35,318 nt of DNA from Candidatus Rokuibacteriota bacterium (GCA_016209385.1 JACQWB010000040.1:1-35318); one strand, 5' to 3'. Counted from the first letter of the stretch, positions 7,038 to 14,625 are shown. The notes: generated by a model not told the origin, from the letters alone. Translations and numbers: made by a program.

Positions 7038-7394
7038 TCATCTGCGTGACCGTCCTCTCCGCGCCTTGTTCCGGCGCCGCCGCTGGCGGTAGTGCTCGAG
7101 GACCGCCTTGCCGAGCTTAGTCTTCTTGCGGATCTCGGGAAGGAGGTAAGTCCCAAGCCGAAGAACGCGCCGGATGACGCCGGAAGGGCGGTGCCACCGC
7201 GTTCCGTTGCAAGTCCCGCATGCTGGCAGGTAGTTGTTCTCGGCGTCCCTTCCCCCACGGGCCCGTGGGCGCACGTGGTCTGCAGACCACTTTGGCCCGA
7301 GGGGGCCTCCGCAGACGTGACACCGGCTCCCGGTCTTACGCCGCACTCGCTTCCTCACACCCGCCGACAACGATCGCGCTCGAGTGCTCTTCAT
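7038..7394 (-). CDS. HNH endonuclease
   Basis: 118 aa from ATG 7394 on the minus strand. The HNH/zinc-knuckle core is clear: CHVCGG, then SADHVRPRARGG with the catalytic Asp-His, then NNYLPACGTCN with the second Cys pair and Asn. The tail is highly basic (RQRRRRNKARRGRSRR), suitable for DNA binding. Such free-standing small HNH proteins are nicking or double-strand nucleases found in phages, mobile elements and integron cassettes. It is immediately followed by the attC-like site. No restriction methylase is adjacent. Confidence 0.88.
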   Translation of the reverse strand: MKSTRARSLSAGVRKRVRRKTGSRCHVCGGPLGPKWSADHVRPRARGGRDAENNYLPACGTCNGTRWHRPSGVIRRVLRLGTYLLPEIRKKTKLGKAVLEHYRQRRRRNKARRGRSRR

Positions 7395-7425
7395 CTCTCG
7401 CTTCGCTTGTCAGCCGAATATTGAG

Positions 7426-7555
7426 TATGCTGACCAGCATATCTCGCTGCTGAACCCTCTAGCGACTGCGGGAATTCTTTCCGGTTTTCAAGGACTTGTC
7501 AAGGTTCGGGAACTCGCCGTTGCCGACAAACACTGGTCAGCATAATCCCATTATG
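7426..7555. repeat. Paired inverted repeats TATGCTGACCA / TGGTCAGCATA
   Basis: 7426-7441 is a near-perfect palindrome, and its left arm (7426-7436) recurs inverted at 7534-7544, which runs into a second palindrome, CATAAT-CCC-ATTATG (7541-7555). The region is upstream of the HNH gene. The arrangement could be an operator or recombination arm sites; no protein-coding signal is seen in 7445-7650. Confidence 0.45.
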
Positions 7556-7808
7556 GCTGCAGCGCGTTGAGCGCAGGGGGCGTCGGGAAACGCCCCTCCC
7601 TCACGCCGCGGCGAAGAGGCGCCGCACACCGGTGAAGACCTCGGGGCCGGCTCGGGATCACCCGCGGGCGCGGCTGCCGGAGGGCGTCGTGCATCCCCGT
7701 GAAAAACGTTGAGGAGACACCTCAGGAGACTCTGCGTGCGAGGGCTCCGGAGAACGCTCGTCACCGGGGAGGACCAAGGGGAGGTTCACGGTGTACGGCA
7801 TGCCCCCT
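7556..7808. other. Non-coding or decayed stretch
   Basis: No convincing gene is seen here. A weak minus-strand frame beginning MPYTVNLPLVLPGDE ends near 7658 but has no recognisable family and is probably debris of the same element as the primase-like tail. Tandem ACCGGTGAC units occur just to the right, at about 7820-7845. Confidence 0.4.
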
Positions 7809-8100
7809 CTACTCCGAAAAACCGGTGACACCGGTGACAGGTGGTGACGGAGCCGGCAGCTCCTCTTCCAGGAGGGCCTCCACCGCACGCCGGCGGAGCC
7901 GGAGCACCCGGCGCCGCTGGCCACCCACCCGGGCCACGACGCTGTGGCGCCGGGGGTCGCACTCTGAGAGCCTTCCCCTCGCCAGCTCCCGCTTGAGCCG
8001 GTCCTGTCTCAGCGGGAAGGGTTCCCCCATGTCGCGGCAGAGGCGGCTCACGGCTCTGAAGGCCGCGTCCGGGAGCAGGTACACGGAGTCCTCGTCCAGG
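7809..8100 (-). pseudogene. C-terminal remnant of a DUF927/primase-type mobile-element protein (tentative)
   Basis: The minus-strand frame reads EDSVYLLPDAAFRAVSRLC, then GEPFPLRQDRLKRELA, a segment with DPRRHSVVARVGGQ, and RRVLRLRRRAVEALLEEE before stopping at 7809. This winged-helix-like pattern resembles the C-terminal end of DUF927/primase-helicase proteins of integrative elements. The frame continues upstream only into sequence that is antisense to an mgtE-like fragment, so the rest of the protein is gone. The family assignment is from memory of similar tails and needs a profile search. Confidence 0.4.
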
Positions 8101-8176
8101 CGACCCCGGTCAAGCTGATCCGCGAGCAGGACGTGGTCAGCGTGAGCCCCGACACCGACCAGGAGGAGGTCGGCCA
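8100..8176 (+). pseudogene. Fragment of an mgtE-like gene (second CBS region)
   Basis: The plus strand encodes PVKLIREQDVVSVSPDTDQEE, nearly the same as PVKLIREEDVLSVTPDTDQEE in the intact mgtE at about 3407-3470. The nucleotide match over about 75 bases is roughly 85 percent. Both sides are unrelated to mgtE: a primase-like tail on the left and tandem 35-bp repeats on the right. Confidence 0.75.
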
Positions 8177-8266
8177 TGCCAGGGGGCAGGCCCGCCACGA
8201 GGCAGGCCCGACGCAGTTCGAGCCGAGGGGCGTCGGCCATGCCAGGGGGCAGGCCCGCCACGAGGC
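8169..8266. repeat. Two 35-bp direct repeats
   Basis: 8169-8203 and 8232-8266 are identical (GTCGGCCATGCCAGGGGGCA... ending in ACGAGGC), spaced 63 bases apart, i.e. 21 codons. On the minus strand both would read CLVAGLPPGMAD. The first copy begins inside the end of the mgtE-like fragment. Confidence 0.7.
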
Positions 8267-8276
8267 GAGGCCCGAA

Positions 8277-8492
8277 TTAATCGCGCTTCCGGAGGGCGAC
8301 GCGCTGGAGGATTCGTCGCGCCCACAAGAACTCGAGCGCGAGGATCTTGAGGCTGATCGGGATGATCAGCACCGCAGGGCCGGGGACGGGGAGGGCGATC
8401 AGCACGAGGCCGAGCAGGAGGACGACCAACCCCGCTACGGTGATGACCAACCTTCGGCCGTGCTTCACGGTCCCAGCCACCAAATCCCGCAT
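8277..8492 (-). CDS. PGPGW-family small membrane protein
   Basis: 71 aa from ATG 8492 on the minus strand, with AGGGGGAAACG just upstream; the open frame extends 5' but lacks a ribosome site there. Two hydrophobic helices are separated by the family turn LPVPGPAVLIIP, which matches the PGPGW transmembrane family, and the C-terminus is basic. Members are small inner-membrane proteins of unknown role. It does not share an obvious operon with its neighbours. The upstream sequence (8493-8800) shows no other gene. Confidence 0.8.
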   Translation of the reverse strand: MRDLVAGTVKHGRRLVITVAGLVVLLLGLVLIALPVPGPAVLIIPISLKILALEFLWARRILQRVALRKRD

Positions 8493-8813
8493 CGTTTCCC
8501 CCTGGGTAGAGAGCCCCGGGTCGAGCCCGGGCGGCCCTTCTCTATAGTCATTCGGTCGCGCCCGGCTGTTCCCGGAGCCATCCTGACTGCCAAGGCGCGG
8601 CATGCTCGGGCAAGCCCTGGATTTGCAAGGCGTTCGGCATCGCCGGCGACCGGGCTCGCGATGACTGGGATTGAACCGCGCCAGCGCAGACTGGCACGGG
8701 CGAAGGCTCGACCGGCGGGGTTCCTGAAGGGATGCTCGCCTTGACAGCCCTCGGGGTGGGTGCTACACGCTTGCGTCTGTGGGGTGCCCGGCGTCAAGGC
8801 AAGGGGAAGACAG

Positions 8814-9362
8814 GTGACGAGGCTCCTGGCGATCACGCTCCTCGGGGTGGCGCTTGCCGGCTGCGTCGCCGTCATGTCGCCGGCCCAGCGGGCCGCGCTC
8901 CAGAAACAGCAGGTCGCCCTCCAGCGCCAGCGGGAGGCCAAGCGAAGGGCCGAGCAGGTCGTGCTGGAGTGTCGGGAGAAGCGGCTGGCCGGCGAGCTGT
9001 CCGGGTACGTGGCGTCGGTGCGGTGCAGCAACGACCGGATCCGCGAGGCGTGGGCCGCGAGCGGTTACCCCCACATGGACCTGGTGGATCTGCAGCTCGC
9101 CTATCGCCTGGCCGTTGCGCGCCGGGTCGATGCGGGGAGCTTGTCCGAGCAGCACGGTCAACGCCGGGTCGCGGAGCTGACGGCGCGCATCAACGCAGAG
9201 GTGCGCGAGCGGACCGCGACGGCGTCCCGGGCTAACAGTGAACGGCCCCGGAGCTACGAGGAGCTGCTCCAGAGGCTCGGGGTCTGGAGCGCGGCGACCG
9301 ATCCCCCGGAGCCCGACACGATCCGCTGCTTCCAGGGCCGCGAGCTGATCACCTGCGACTAG
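8814..9362 (+). CDS. Putative lipoprotein
   Basis: 182 aa from GTG 8814, preceded by AAGGGGAAGACAG. The N-terminus VTRLLAITLLGVALAGC is a signal peptide with lipobox LAGC, so the mature protein should be anchored through its Cys to a membrane. The next 45 residues are a Gln/Arg/Lys-rich helix (LQKQQVALQRQREAKRRAEQV). The remainder has no family I recognise; two further Cys residues (VLEC, VRCSND) and one near the C-terminus (IRCFQG, then LITCD) may form disulfides. It is convergent with the hydrolase gene that ends 8 bases downstream. Confidence 0.75.
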   Translation: MTRLLAITLLGVALAGCVAVMSPAQRAALQKQQVALQRQREAKRRAEQVVLECREKRLAGELSGYVASVRCSNDRIREAWAASGYPHMDLVDLQLAYRLAVARRVDAGSLSEQHGQRRVAELTARINAEVRERTATASRANSERPRSYEELLQRLGVWSAATDPPEPDTIRCFQGRELITCD

Positions 9363-9369
9363 AGGGCGG

Positions 9370-10230
9370 TTACAGCCGGATCGACATCAGCTCCTCGGCG
9401 AAGACGATCTCGCCGTCGTAGACTCGCCGGACGTCCCCGATCCCCTTTTCCATGGGGCCGTGGGAGGCGAGGTGCGGGCCCACGTGCACCAGGACCAGCT
9501 TCCCGACGCCCGCCTCGCGCGCCATCTCCGCCGCCCCGGTGGTACCGCACTGGCCCGCGGCCTCACCGCTGGCGATCATCCGCTCCTGCTCGTCCCAGCA
9601 CATGCAGAGCATCATGTCCGCCCCGCGGGCGAGCTCCACCACGCTCTGGCAGGGCTGCGTGTCCCCGGTGAAGACGACGCTGCCCTCGGCGCTGTCGAGC
9701 CGGTAGGCCAGGGAGTCGAGCCACGGCTGCACGTGCTCCGCGGGAGCGGCGCTCACCAGCCACTCCCGTCCCTGGTGCACGAGCCCCGGCCCCACGTCTT
9801 TGGCGCGCACGGCAGGCGGTGTGCGCGGCAGCGTGCCCCCCCGGTTGACGTGGACGCGCTGGCTCAAGGGGTGATTCACGCGGGCCTTCCAGTCGTGCAC
9901 AAAAGCGCCGTTCTCGCCCAGGATGCGCTCGGTGATGATCTCGGTCAGGGTCGGGCCGTACACGCGGAGCGGGTTCTCCCTGCCGATCGACTGGTCCCAG
10001 CGGCAGAGGAGAAAGCACGGGTAGTCCACGTCGTGGTCGAAGTGGTGGTGGGTGAAGAAGAGGTAGTCCACCTTGGTGGGGAAGATCCCGGCCTTGACCA
10101 GCTTGTAGGTGGCCGCAGGACCGCAGTCGAACATCAGGTACTCGCCCGCGACCTGGACCGCGAAGGCCGAGCCGAACCGGGTGGATGTAGGTGTCGGCGT
10201 CCCCGCGCCGAGGATGAAGACCTGGGCCAT
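9370..10230 (-). CDS. Metallo-beta-lactamase-fold hydrolase (RNase Z/arylsulfatase-like)
   Basis: 286 aa from ATG 10230 on the minus strand, with a strong AGGGAGGTAA about six bases upstream; the frame is open farther 5' but without a better start. The N-terminus QVFILGAGTPTPTSTRFGS is the ElaC/RNase-Z-like opening. The zinc motif HHHFDHD (61-67) supplies HxHxDH, VFTGDTQP gives the bridging Asp, and LVHVGPH near the end supplies the last His. This is the beta-CASP-less RNase Z-like or AtsA-like branch, commonly about 280-310 aa. The substrate is unknown. It is transcribed away from the methyltransferase gene. Confidence 0.88.
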   Translation of the reverse strand: MAQVFILGAGTPTPTSTRFGSAFAVQVAGEYLMFDCGPAATYKLVKAGIFPTKVDYLFFTHHHFDHDVDYPCFLLCRWDQSIGRENPLRVYGPTLTEIITERILGENGAFVHDWKARVNHPLSQRVHVNRGGTLPRTPPAVRAKDVGPGLVHQGREWLVSAAPAEHVQPWLDSLAYRLDSAEGSVVFTGDTQPCQSVVELARGADMMLCMCWDEQERMIASGEAAGQCGTTGAAEMAREAGVGKLVLVHVGPHLASHGPMEKGIGDVRRVYDGEIVFAEELMSIRL

Positions 10231-10456
10231 GGCGTTACCTCCCTGTCCGTCCAGCAGTGGGAGCGATGCTAGGACTGAAGTCGGGGCAGAACCGGGTGGC
10301 ATGCCGGGGCTGCCGGGCGCGGCACGCGGCCTAGGGTAGCCTGACAAAAACGCGCTTGGCAAGCCTCGGCGAGTGTGATAGAAAATACGCGCCTCCTGGG
10401 GGCAGCACGCGACGCGGGACCAGCCTCGGCATCCAACGCGGAGGAGGGTCACATCG

Positions 10457-11086
10457 GTGGGCTCGGAGCTCGAGAAGAGGCAGGTCAAGCGCGCCTACGC
10501 GCTCTACTCTCCGGTCTACGACCTTCTGTTCGACTGGATCTTCCACCCGGGCCGCGAGGCCGCGGTCAGGCTCCTCGCCATCCAGCCCGGGGATCGGATC
10601 CTGGAGGTCGGCATCGGGACCGGCCTCAATCTCCGGCTCTATCCGCCGCACTGTCAGCTCGTCGGCATCGACCTGTCCGAACGGATGCTGGAGAAGGCCC
10701 AGGCGAAGATCGAGGAGCTCCGGCTCGGCAACGTCACGCTCAAGGTGATGGACGCCGGGGCGACGGACTTCGCCGACAACGAGTTCGACCGCGCGGTCGC
10801 CACCTACGTCATCAGCGCGGTTCCGGACCCGATCACGGTCCTGCGCGAGATGCGCCGGGTCGTCAAGCCCGGCGGGACGCTCGTCATCCTCAACCATTTC
10901 CGGAGCGAAAAGCCCCTGATCGGCTCGCTCGAGGACCTGGTCGCTCCCGTCTGCGCACGCCTGGGCTGGAAGTCCAACCTGGCGCTGGGGCCACTGCTCC
11001 GGGAGGTCGGCCTGACTCCCGAGCTGGTCGCCACGGTGAACCTCTTCAACGGCTGGCGCCTGATCCGCTGCGTCAACCGCAAGTAG
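10457..11086 (+). CDS. Class I SAM-dependent methyltransferase, PmtA-like phospholipid N-methyltransferase
   Basis: 209 aa from GTG 10457 with GGAGGAGGG upstream. The N-terminus KRAYALYSPVYDLLFDWIFHPGR closely follows the Rhodobacter-type phosphatidylethanolamine N-methyltransferase opening. Motif I is EVGIGTGLNL (50-59), followed by the acidic loop GIDLSERML (70-78) and the motif-III-like VVKPGGTLVIL. The expected reaction is transfer of methyl groups from S-adenosylmethionine to a membrane lipid headgroup or a related small molecule. The assignment to class I is firm; the phospholipid substrate is inferred from the N-terminal motif. The last bases overlap the end of the opposite-strand recombinase remnant. 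Confidence 0.82.
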   Translation: MGSELEKRQVKRAYALYSPVYDLLFDWIFHPGREAAVRLLAIQPGDRILEVGIGTGLNLRLYPPHCQLVGIDLSERMLEKAQAKIEELRLGNVTLKVMDAGATDFADNEFDRAVATYVISAVPDPITVLREMRRVVKPGGTLVILNHFRSEKPLIGSLEDLVAPVCARLGWKSNLALGPLLREVGLTPELVATVNLFNGWRLIRCVNRK

Positions 11087-11374
11087 TCACACCGTCGGCG
11101 CGTCCCCCGAGAATATCGCGCGAGGCATCAAGCACTTCCAGATCACCTGCCCTGACTCCTCCCTTGGTTGCCACCATTTTGCTACGACTCGCGTCGTCCA
11201 GCCTGTCCACGGCTCCCTTATTCCCGATCGGGAGCCACTTGCCGTAGGTGTCCACGGTGAGCTTGATCGAGGAGTGCCCGAGCCAGCGCTGGACATAGAC
11301 CGGGCTCACTCCGGCCTGCAGTAAGAGCGAGGCGTAGGTATGCCGGAGGCAGTGGGGCGTGAGTGAAGAGGCAG
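11073..11374 (-). pseudogene. Tyrosine recombinase (phage-type integrase) C-terminal remnant
   Basis: The minus strand encodes the catalytic tail of a tyrosine recombinase: LTPHCLRHTYASLLL with the second Arg, then VQRWLGHSSIKLTVDTYGKW with the His and the nucleophilic Tyr, ending at 11073. The core-binding and N-terminal regions are missing. Upstream the frame becomes GGGQCPASS and does not continue as an integrase. Another minus-strand frame (11380-11569, TTLDRAATEAAYRRALTHW) shows regular codons but no family I know. The remnant lies beside a set of inverted repeats and toxin-antitoxin genes, so it probably marks an old integrative element. Confidence 0.8.
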
Positions 11375-11602
11375 GACACTGTCCACCTCCGTCCGGTCGG
11401 CGTCGGGGCCCTGGGCGGTCAGCTCGAACCAGTGCGTCAGGGCCCGGCGGTAGGCCGCTTCGGTGGCGGCGCGGTCCAGGGTAGTCGCGGTCCCCGGTCC
11501 GGGCTCGTCCCGGCCTGACAGCCGGGTGACGAGGGTCAGGATCCTGGACCCGAGATTATCCACCGTCACCCGGGTCTTCCCTTCGTTTTTCAGGCCCGAA
11601 GC

Positions 11603-11728
11603 GTTGACACGTTGCCAGGCCAGGATTCATGCGGCTTGGCAACGCTTCTCGATCCGTTGACTGTCAACACTTGCAGAAGCGTTGCCACGCCGCTCCTGGA
11701 GCGGGTTGGCAACGTGTCAACGGATCGA
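11603..11728. repeat. Interlocking inverted repeats (four TGGCAACG boxes)
   Basis: Outer pair 11603-11617 (GTTGACACGTTGCCA) and 11707-11721 are perfect 15-bp inverted repeats. Inner pair 11637-11649 (TGGCAACGCTTCT) and 11676-11688 are perfect 13-bp inverted repeats. A third pair is CGATCCGTTGAC (11651-11662) with 11717-11728, and GTTGACTGTCAAC (11656-11668) is itself a palindrome. The octamer TGGCAACG occurs four times in alternating orientation. No ORF is convincing here. Confidence 0.85.
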
Positions 11729-11754
11729 GGTCTTCTGGAAGAGGGAGAAAGCAT

Positions 11755-12010
11755 GGCTCAAGGCTCCTCGTCCGTCGGTGCCGGGGGGTTCCGACGGCAT
11801 CCGCGTGGAGACGACGTATGATCCGGCTCACCGGTACTCGCCTTCCTCCAGGCGGCAGGTACGGGCAATGTCCCGGTTTTCCTGTCGGCCAGGGACTGAA
11901 GATCGTGCTCGTCGACCATGTGCTGAGGACCGACCTTGCGGGCGCGCAGCTTGCCCGACCGGATCCATCGTCGGATCGGCGGACGCAGGTCCGGAGGTGG
12001 ATGCTCCCGA
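11755..12010 (-). pseudogene. Degenerate excisionase/MerR-like helix-turn-helix gene
   Basis: One minus-strand frame contains RRWIRSGKLRARKVGPQHMVDEHDLQ, the second helix and wing of an excisionase-type HTH as found in many small antitoxins. The preceding helix (LGSIHLRT) is in a different frame, so a frameshift separates them near 11960. The tail also drifts. The fragment starts directly after the PIN toxin stop on the same strand. It is probably a dead antitoxin or excisionase gene. Confidence 0.55.
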
Positions 12011-12011
12011 G

Positions 12012-12428
12012 CTAGGTCTGCTGGCTGACGATCTTGAGGAAAGCGGCCGGAGCCACAATCCGTACGCCGCGGAACGATTTCAGGGCCAGGAGATGGTCGT
12101 CTCCTGTGACGATATGGGTGGCCTCTCCGGCGAGCGCGCACTCCAGCACGCGATTGTCCGCAGGATCCTGACGCACAACGCTGATTCGCCCCTCCGGTTC
12201 CACCATCTGGGCGATGAGCGGCAAGAGCGCCAGCACCTCTCGAACCCGGGCCGGTGGGAGGGCACGCAGCCGGGGATAGGTCAGGACGCGGCGGATCTCC
12301 TCCAGGAGGTCGGCGCTGATCAGGAGGACGAAGGCGCCGGCGATGGCGGCGTCGAGGATTAGGCGGGGTGGTCCGCTCCAACCGATCCCGGAAACGATCG
12401 TATTGGTATCCAGGACGGCCCGGTTCAC
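12012..12428 (-). CDS. PIN-domain toxin (VapC-like, COG1569 type)
   Basis: 138 aa from ATG 12428, overlapping the antitoxin stop by 4 bases. The PIN fold starts with AVLDTNTIVSG, whose Asp-7 and Asn-9 are metal site residues; further acidic positions are in LISADLLEEI and QDPADNRVLECALAGEATHIVTGDDHLLAL. Such proteins are Mg2+-dependent ribonucleases, often cutting tRNA or rRNA. All key acidic residues appear present, so it is likely active. The antitoxin is directly upstream, making a standard operon. Confidence 0.9.
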   Translation of the reverse strand: MNRAVLDTNTIVSGIGWSGPPRLILDAAIAGAFVLLISADLLEEIRRVLTYPRLRALPPARVREVLALLPLIAQMVEPEGRISVVRQDPADNRVLECALAGEATHIVTGDDHLLALKSFRGVRIVAPAAFLKIVSQQT

Positions 12429-12706
12429 CTGAGGCCCCGGGTCGCCTGCAGGGCCTCATCTACCAGGTGACGGGGAAGACGCGCCTTGCGAACGGCGCGC
12501 CGAATCTCCCGGAGGGCTTGGCGCAAGCGCGTTTTCGCCTTTCCCTCCGCCAGTGCCTTGAGGGCCGTGAACTCCTCATAGCTCAGAAGGACGGCCAGCC
12601 TGCCTGTCCGCTTGGCAATGACCACCGGTTCTCCCCCGGCCACCACTTTGTCCACCAGGGCGCCGAGGGCTGGTCGCGCCTTGTCCACGCCGAGCACTTT
12701 AGTCAT
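12425..12706 (-). CDS. Phd/YefM-family antitoxin
   Basis: 93 aa from ATG 12706 on the minus strand. The N-terminal domain has the Phd/YefM pattern: ARPALGALVDKVVAGGEPVVIAKRTGRLAVLLSYEEF. The C-terminal half is a basic helix (KTRLRQALREIRRAVRKARL) that should wrap the PIN toxin. The ATGA overlap with the toxin start indicates translational coupling. It would repress its own promoter, likely in the less GC-rich stretch at 12720-12775, where an inverted GTGAACGTTCA lies at 12734-12744. Confidence 0.88.
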   Translation of the reverse strand: MTKVLGVDKARPALGALVDKVVAGGEPVVIAKRTGRLAVLLSYEEFTALKALAEGKAKTRLRQALREIRRAVRKARLPRHLVDEALQATRGLR

Positions 12707-13059
12707 GCGCGCGATCTCCTGCGAGAAGATTACTGTGAACGTTCATGTTTGTCAATTTTCCCTTTGTGCGTCCCTTTTTGCCTGCGGTGAATGGCACCCA
12801 GGTCGACGGGAGAGAGATCGTTGTACGGTCGGAAGGCGTTGGCGACCCGCTGGCGTGTTGCCTCCGAGGCGGCATCGCGGACACCTTGCGTCGTGAGGGA
12901 CGCCTGGCTGTCGAGGACCGGCGAGGTTGGTTTTTAGCGCTCGATTCGCGGCCGGTCGGCCAGAGCGAAGAAGGCTTCGTAGCCCGGCGAGGAGAGCAGA
13001 TAGACCCGGCGGAGCATCGATATGGTCTCGATCGTGGAGCGTTGGGGCTGGCTCTGACT

Positions 13060-13370
13060 GTCCGGTGGCTGGCATGCAGCTCGCGCCCGCTGGCCCCGAC
13101 CGCCTGAAGGGCGCGCGCGGCGGCCGCGGTGCGCGTCCCTACCCCCAGCTTCTCGAAGATGTGGTCCAGGTGCCGTTGCACGGTGCGCGGGCTGATGCCC
13201 AGGATCGAGGCGATCTCCGGGGTCGTTTTCCCCTGACTCACCTACGCGAGCACCTCGGCCTCGCGGCGGCTCAGGCCCAGGGGTTCGAGCGCGACGGGTT
13301 CAGGAGCGGTCACCTGCTCCTCGAGGAGGAGCGCCGAGCGTCCGATGCCCGGAGGAATCCTTGGTCGGGC
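13060..13370 (-). pseudogene. LuxR-family HTH regulator remnant with in-frame stop
   Basis: The minus strand encodes LEPLGLSRREAEVLA, a TAG at 13244-13242, then VSQGKTTPEIASILG and ISPRTVQRHLDHIFEKLGV, i.e. a complete LuxR/GerE DNA-binding domain interrupted by one nonsense codon. In-frame sequence 5' of it (RPRIPPGIGRSALLLEEQV) reaches about 13370, and no sensor domain follows. GTG at 13241, right after the stop, could restart translation but would miss the first helix. Best read as a pseudogene. Between it and the antitoxin at 12706 there is only patchy coding signal, including a minus-strand fragment with MLRRVYLLSSPGYEAFFALAD at about 12945-13020. Confidence 0.75.
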
Positions 13371-13527
13371 CGGGGTGGCAGGCGCCTGCTACCACTCTGC
13401 TACCAGAACACCCCGCGCCAGCGGATACCAGGAGCACTACCGTCTATTCGGGTTCGTCGGTTTTTTGCGCGGATACGTTGTCTGAGGTACTCTCAAACTG
13501 TGGCTCAAACGAACCGGAAGTAGCGCG

Positions 13528-14625
13528 ATCCCGAAGCGCCTCGCCTGGCTCGCTCTCGCCCTCGGCCTCGCCCTCCCCGCCCTTGCGTCGGCCCGGACCG
13601 CGTGCCTCACCACGGCGTTCCTCGTCGAGTTCCTCTCCGACGGGCGTGTTCCCGCGCTCTCGCTCCTGACCCGCGAGCCTCTGGCGGCCCCGCTCCCACT
13701 GGAGGGGGGAGCCGCCGCCAGCCTCTACCGTCCGCTCGCGCTCGCCCCGGCTTCGCTCGTCCTGGTCCACGGCCTCGCGCCCCTGGGCCGGCACGACCCG
13801 CGGCTTCAGCAGGCGGCGCGGCTTCTCGGGCGCGCCGGCTTCTGGGTGGCTGTCCCGACGGTACCGGGGCTCACGGCGCTGAGGCTTCGGCCCGAGGATG
13901 CCGAGCCTGTGGTCGAGGCGATCCGGGCGTTGGCGCGCCGGACCGGGGCGCCCCGTGTCGGCGTCGTCGGGGTCAGCGTGGGGGCGGGGCCCGCGCTCCT
14001 CGCCGCGGCGGACCCGCGCGTCGCGGAGCGGGTGGGCTGGGTGCTGAGCCTCGGCGGCTACGCATCGAGCGTGGAGCTCCTCCGGTACTTCCTCACGGGC
14101 CACTACGCCTTCGCAGCGGTCGCGGTACGCGCGGCGCCCAACCCCGAAGGCGCCCGGCTCTTCCTCCGGGCCAACCTGGACCTCGTCGAGCGCCCCGCCG
14201 ACCGGCTCCGGCTCAGCGAGTGGCTCGACGCTCGCGGCTCGGCGCCGCCGTCCGGGCTCTCGCCCGAGGGGGCGGCTGTCGCCGCGCTCGTGGAGAACCG
14301 GGATCCCGAGCGGGTGGAGGCGTTGATCGGCGCGCTGCCGGCACCGCTCCGGCGGCTCCTCGAGGTTCTCTCGCCGGAACGGGTCGTCGCCCGACTCAGG
14401 GCGCGGCTCGTCCTCGTCCATGGCCGGAACGACCCCGCGGTGCCGTTCACGGAGAGCCTGAGACTGGCTGAGGCGGCCCGTCGGGCGGGGATTCCGACCC
14501 GGCTCGCCATCGTCGGCGTGGTCGAGCACGTGGAGGCGGCGGAGGGGCCGAGCGGGGCGTGGCAGCGGTGGACCGGGCTGGCGACGTTCTGGGCGGTGAC
14601 CTTCGATCTCTTCGCATCGCGATAG
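13528..14625 (+). CDS. Exported alpha/beta-hydrolase-like protein with no canonical start codon
   Basis: The frame runs uninterrupted from 13486 to 14625. A signal-peptide-like start IPKRLAWLALALGLALPALASA begins at ATC 13528, with GGAAG seven bases before it, but no in-frame ATG, GTG or TTG precedes GTG 13846. The body has LVLVHGLAP (oxyanion strand), GVVGVSVGAGPALL (nucleophile elbow, G-x-S-x-G), and RLVLVHGRNDPAVPF with the acid Asp, the dienelactone-hydrolase/acyl-peptidase pattern; a late His lies in VVEHVEA. About 365 aa if ATC is used. Starting at 13846 would lose the first strand. Either a mutated start or a rare ATC start. It precedes the secreted-protein gene by 13 bases. Confidence 0.78.
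   Translation: MPKRLAWLALALGLALPALASARTACLTTAFLVEFLSDGRVPALSLLTREPLAAPLPLEGGAAASLYRPLALAPASLVLVHGLAPLGRHDPRLQQAARLLGRAGFWVAVPTVPGLTALRLRPEDAEPVVEAIRALARRTGAPRVGVVGVSVGAGPALLAAADPRVAERVGWVLSLGGYASSVELLRYFLTGHYAFAAVAVRAAPNPEGARLFLRANLDLVERPADRLRLSEWLDARGSAPPSGLSPEGAAVAALVENRDPERVEALIGALPAPLRRLLEVLSPERVVARLRARLVLVHGRNDPAVPFTESLRLAEAARRAGIPTRLAIVGVVEHVEAAEGPSGAWQRWTGLATFWAVTFDLFASR

Noticed and set aside
8169-8266. CRISPR array
   Set aside because: Only two repeat copies, a spacer of 28 bases that is not followed by further units, and no cas genes nearby.
8620-8720. tRNA gene suggested by GACTGGGATTGAACC
   Set aside because: A T-arm-like GGxTxGAACC string occurs but no anticodon, D-arm or acceptor stem can be built around it.
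9460-10272. Plus-strand frame of 270 codons opposite the metallo-beta-lactamase-fold gene
   Set aside because: Antisense of a well-supported protein, His/Val/Asp-rich without domain features.
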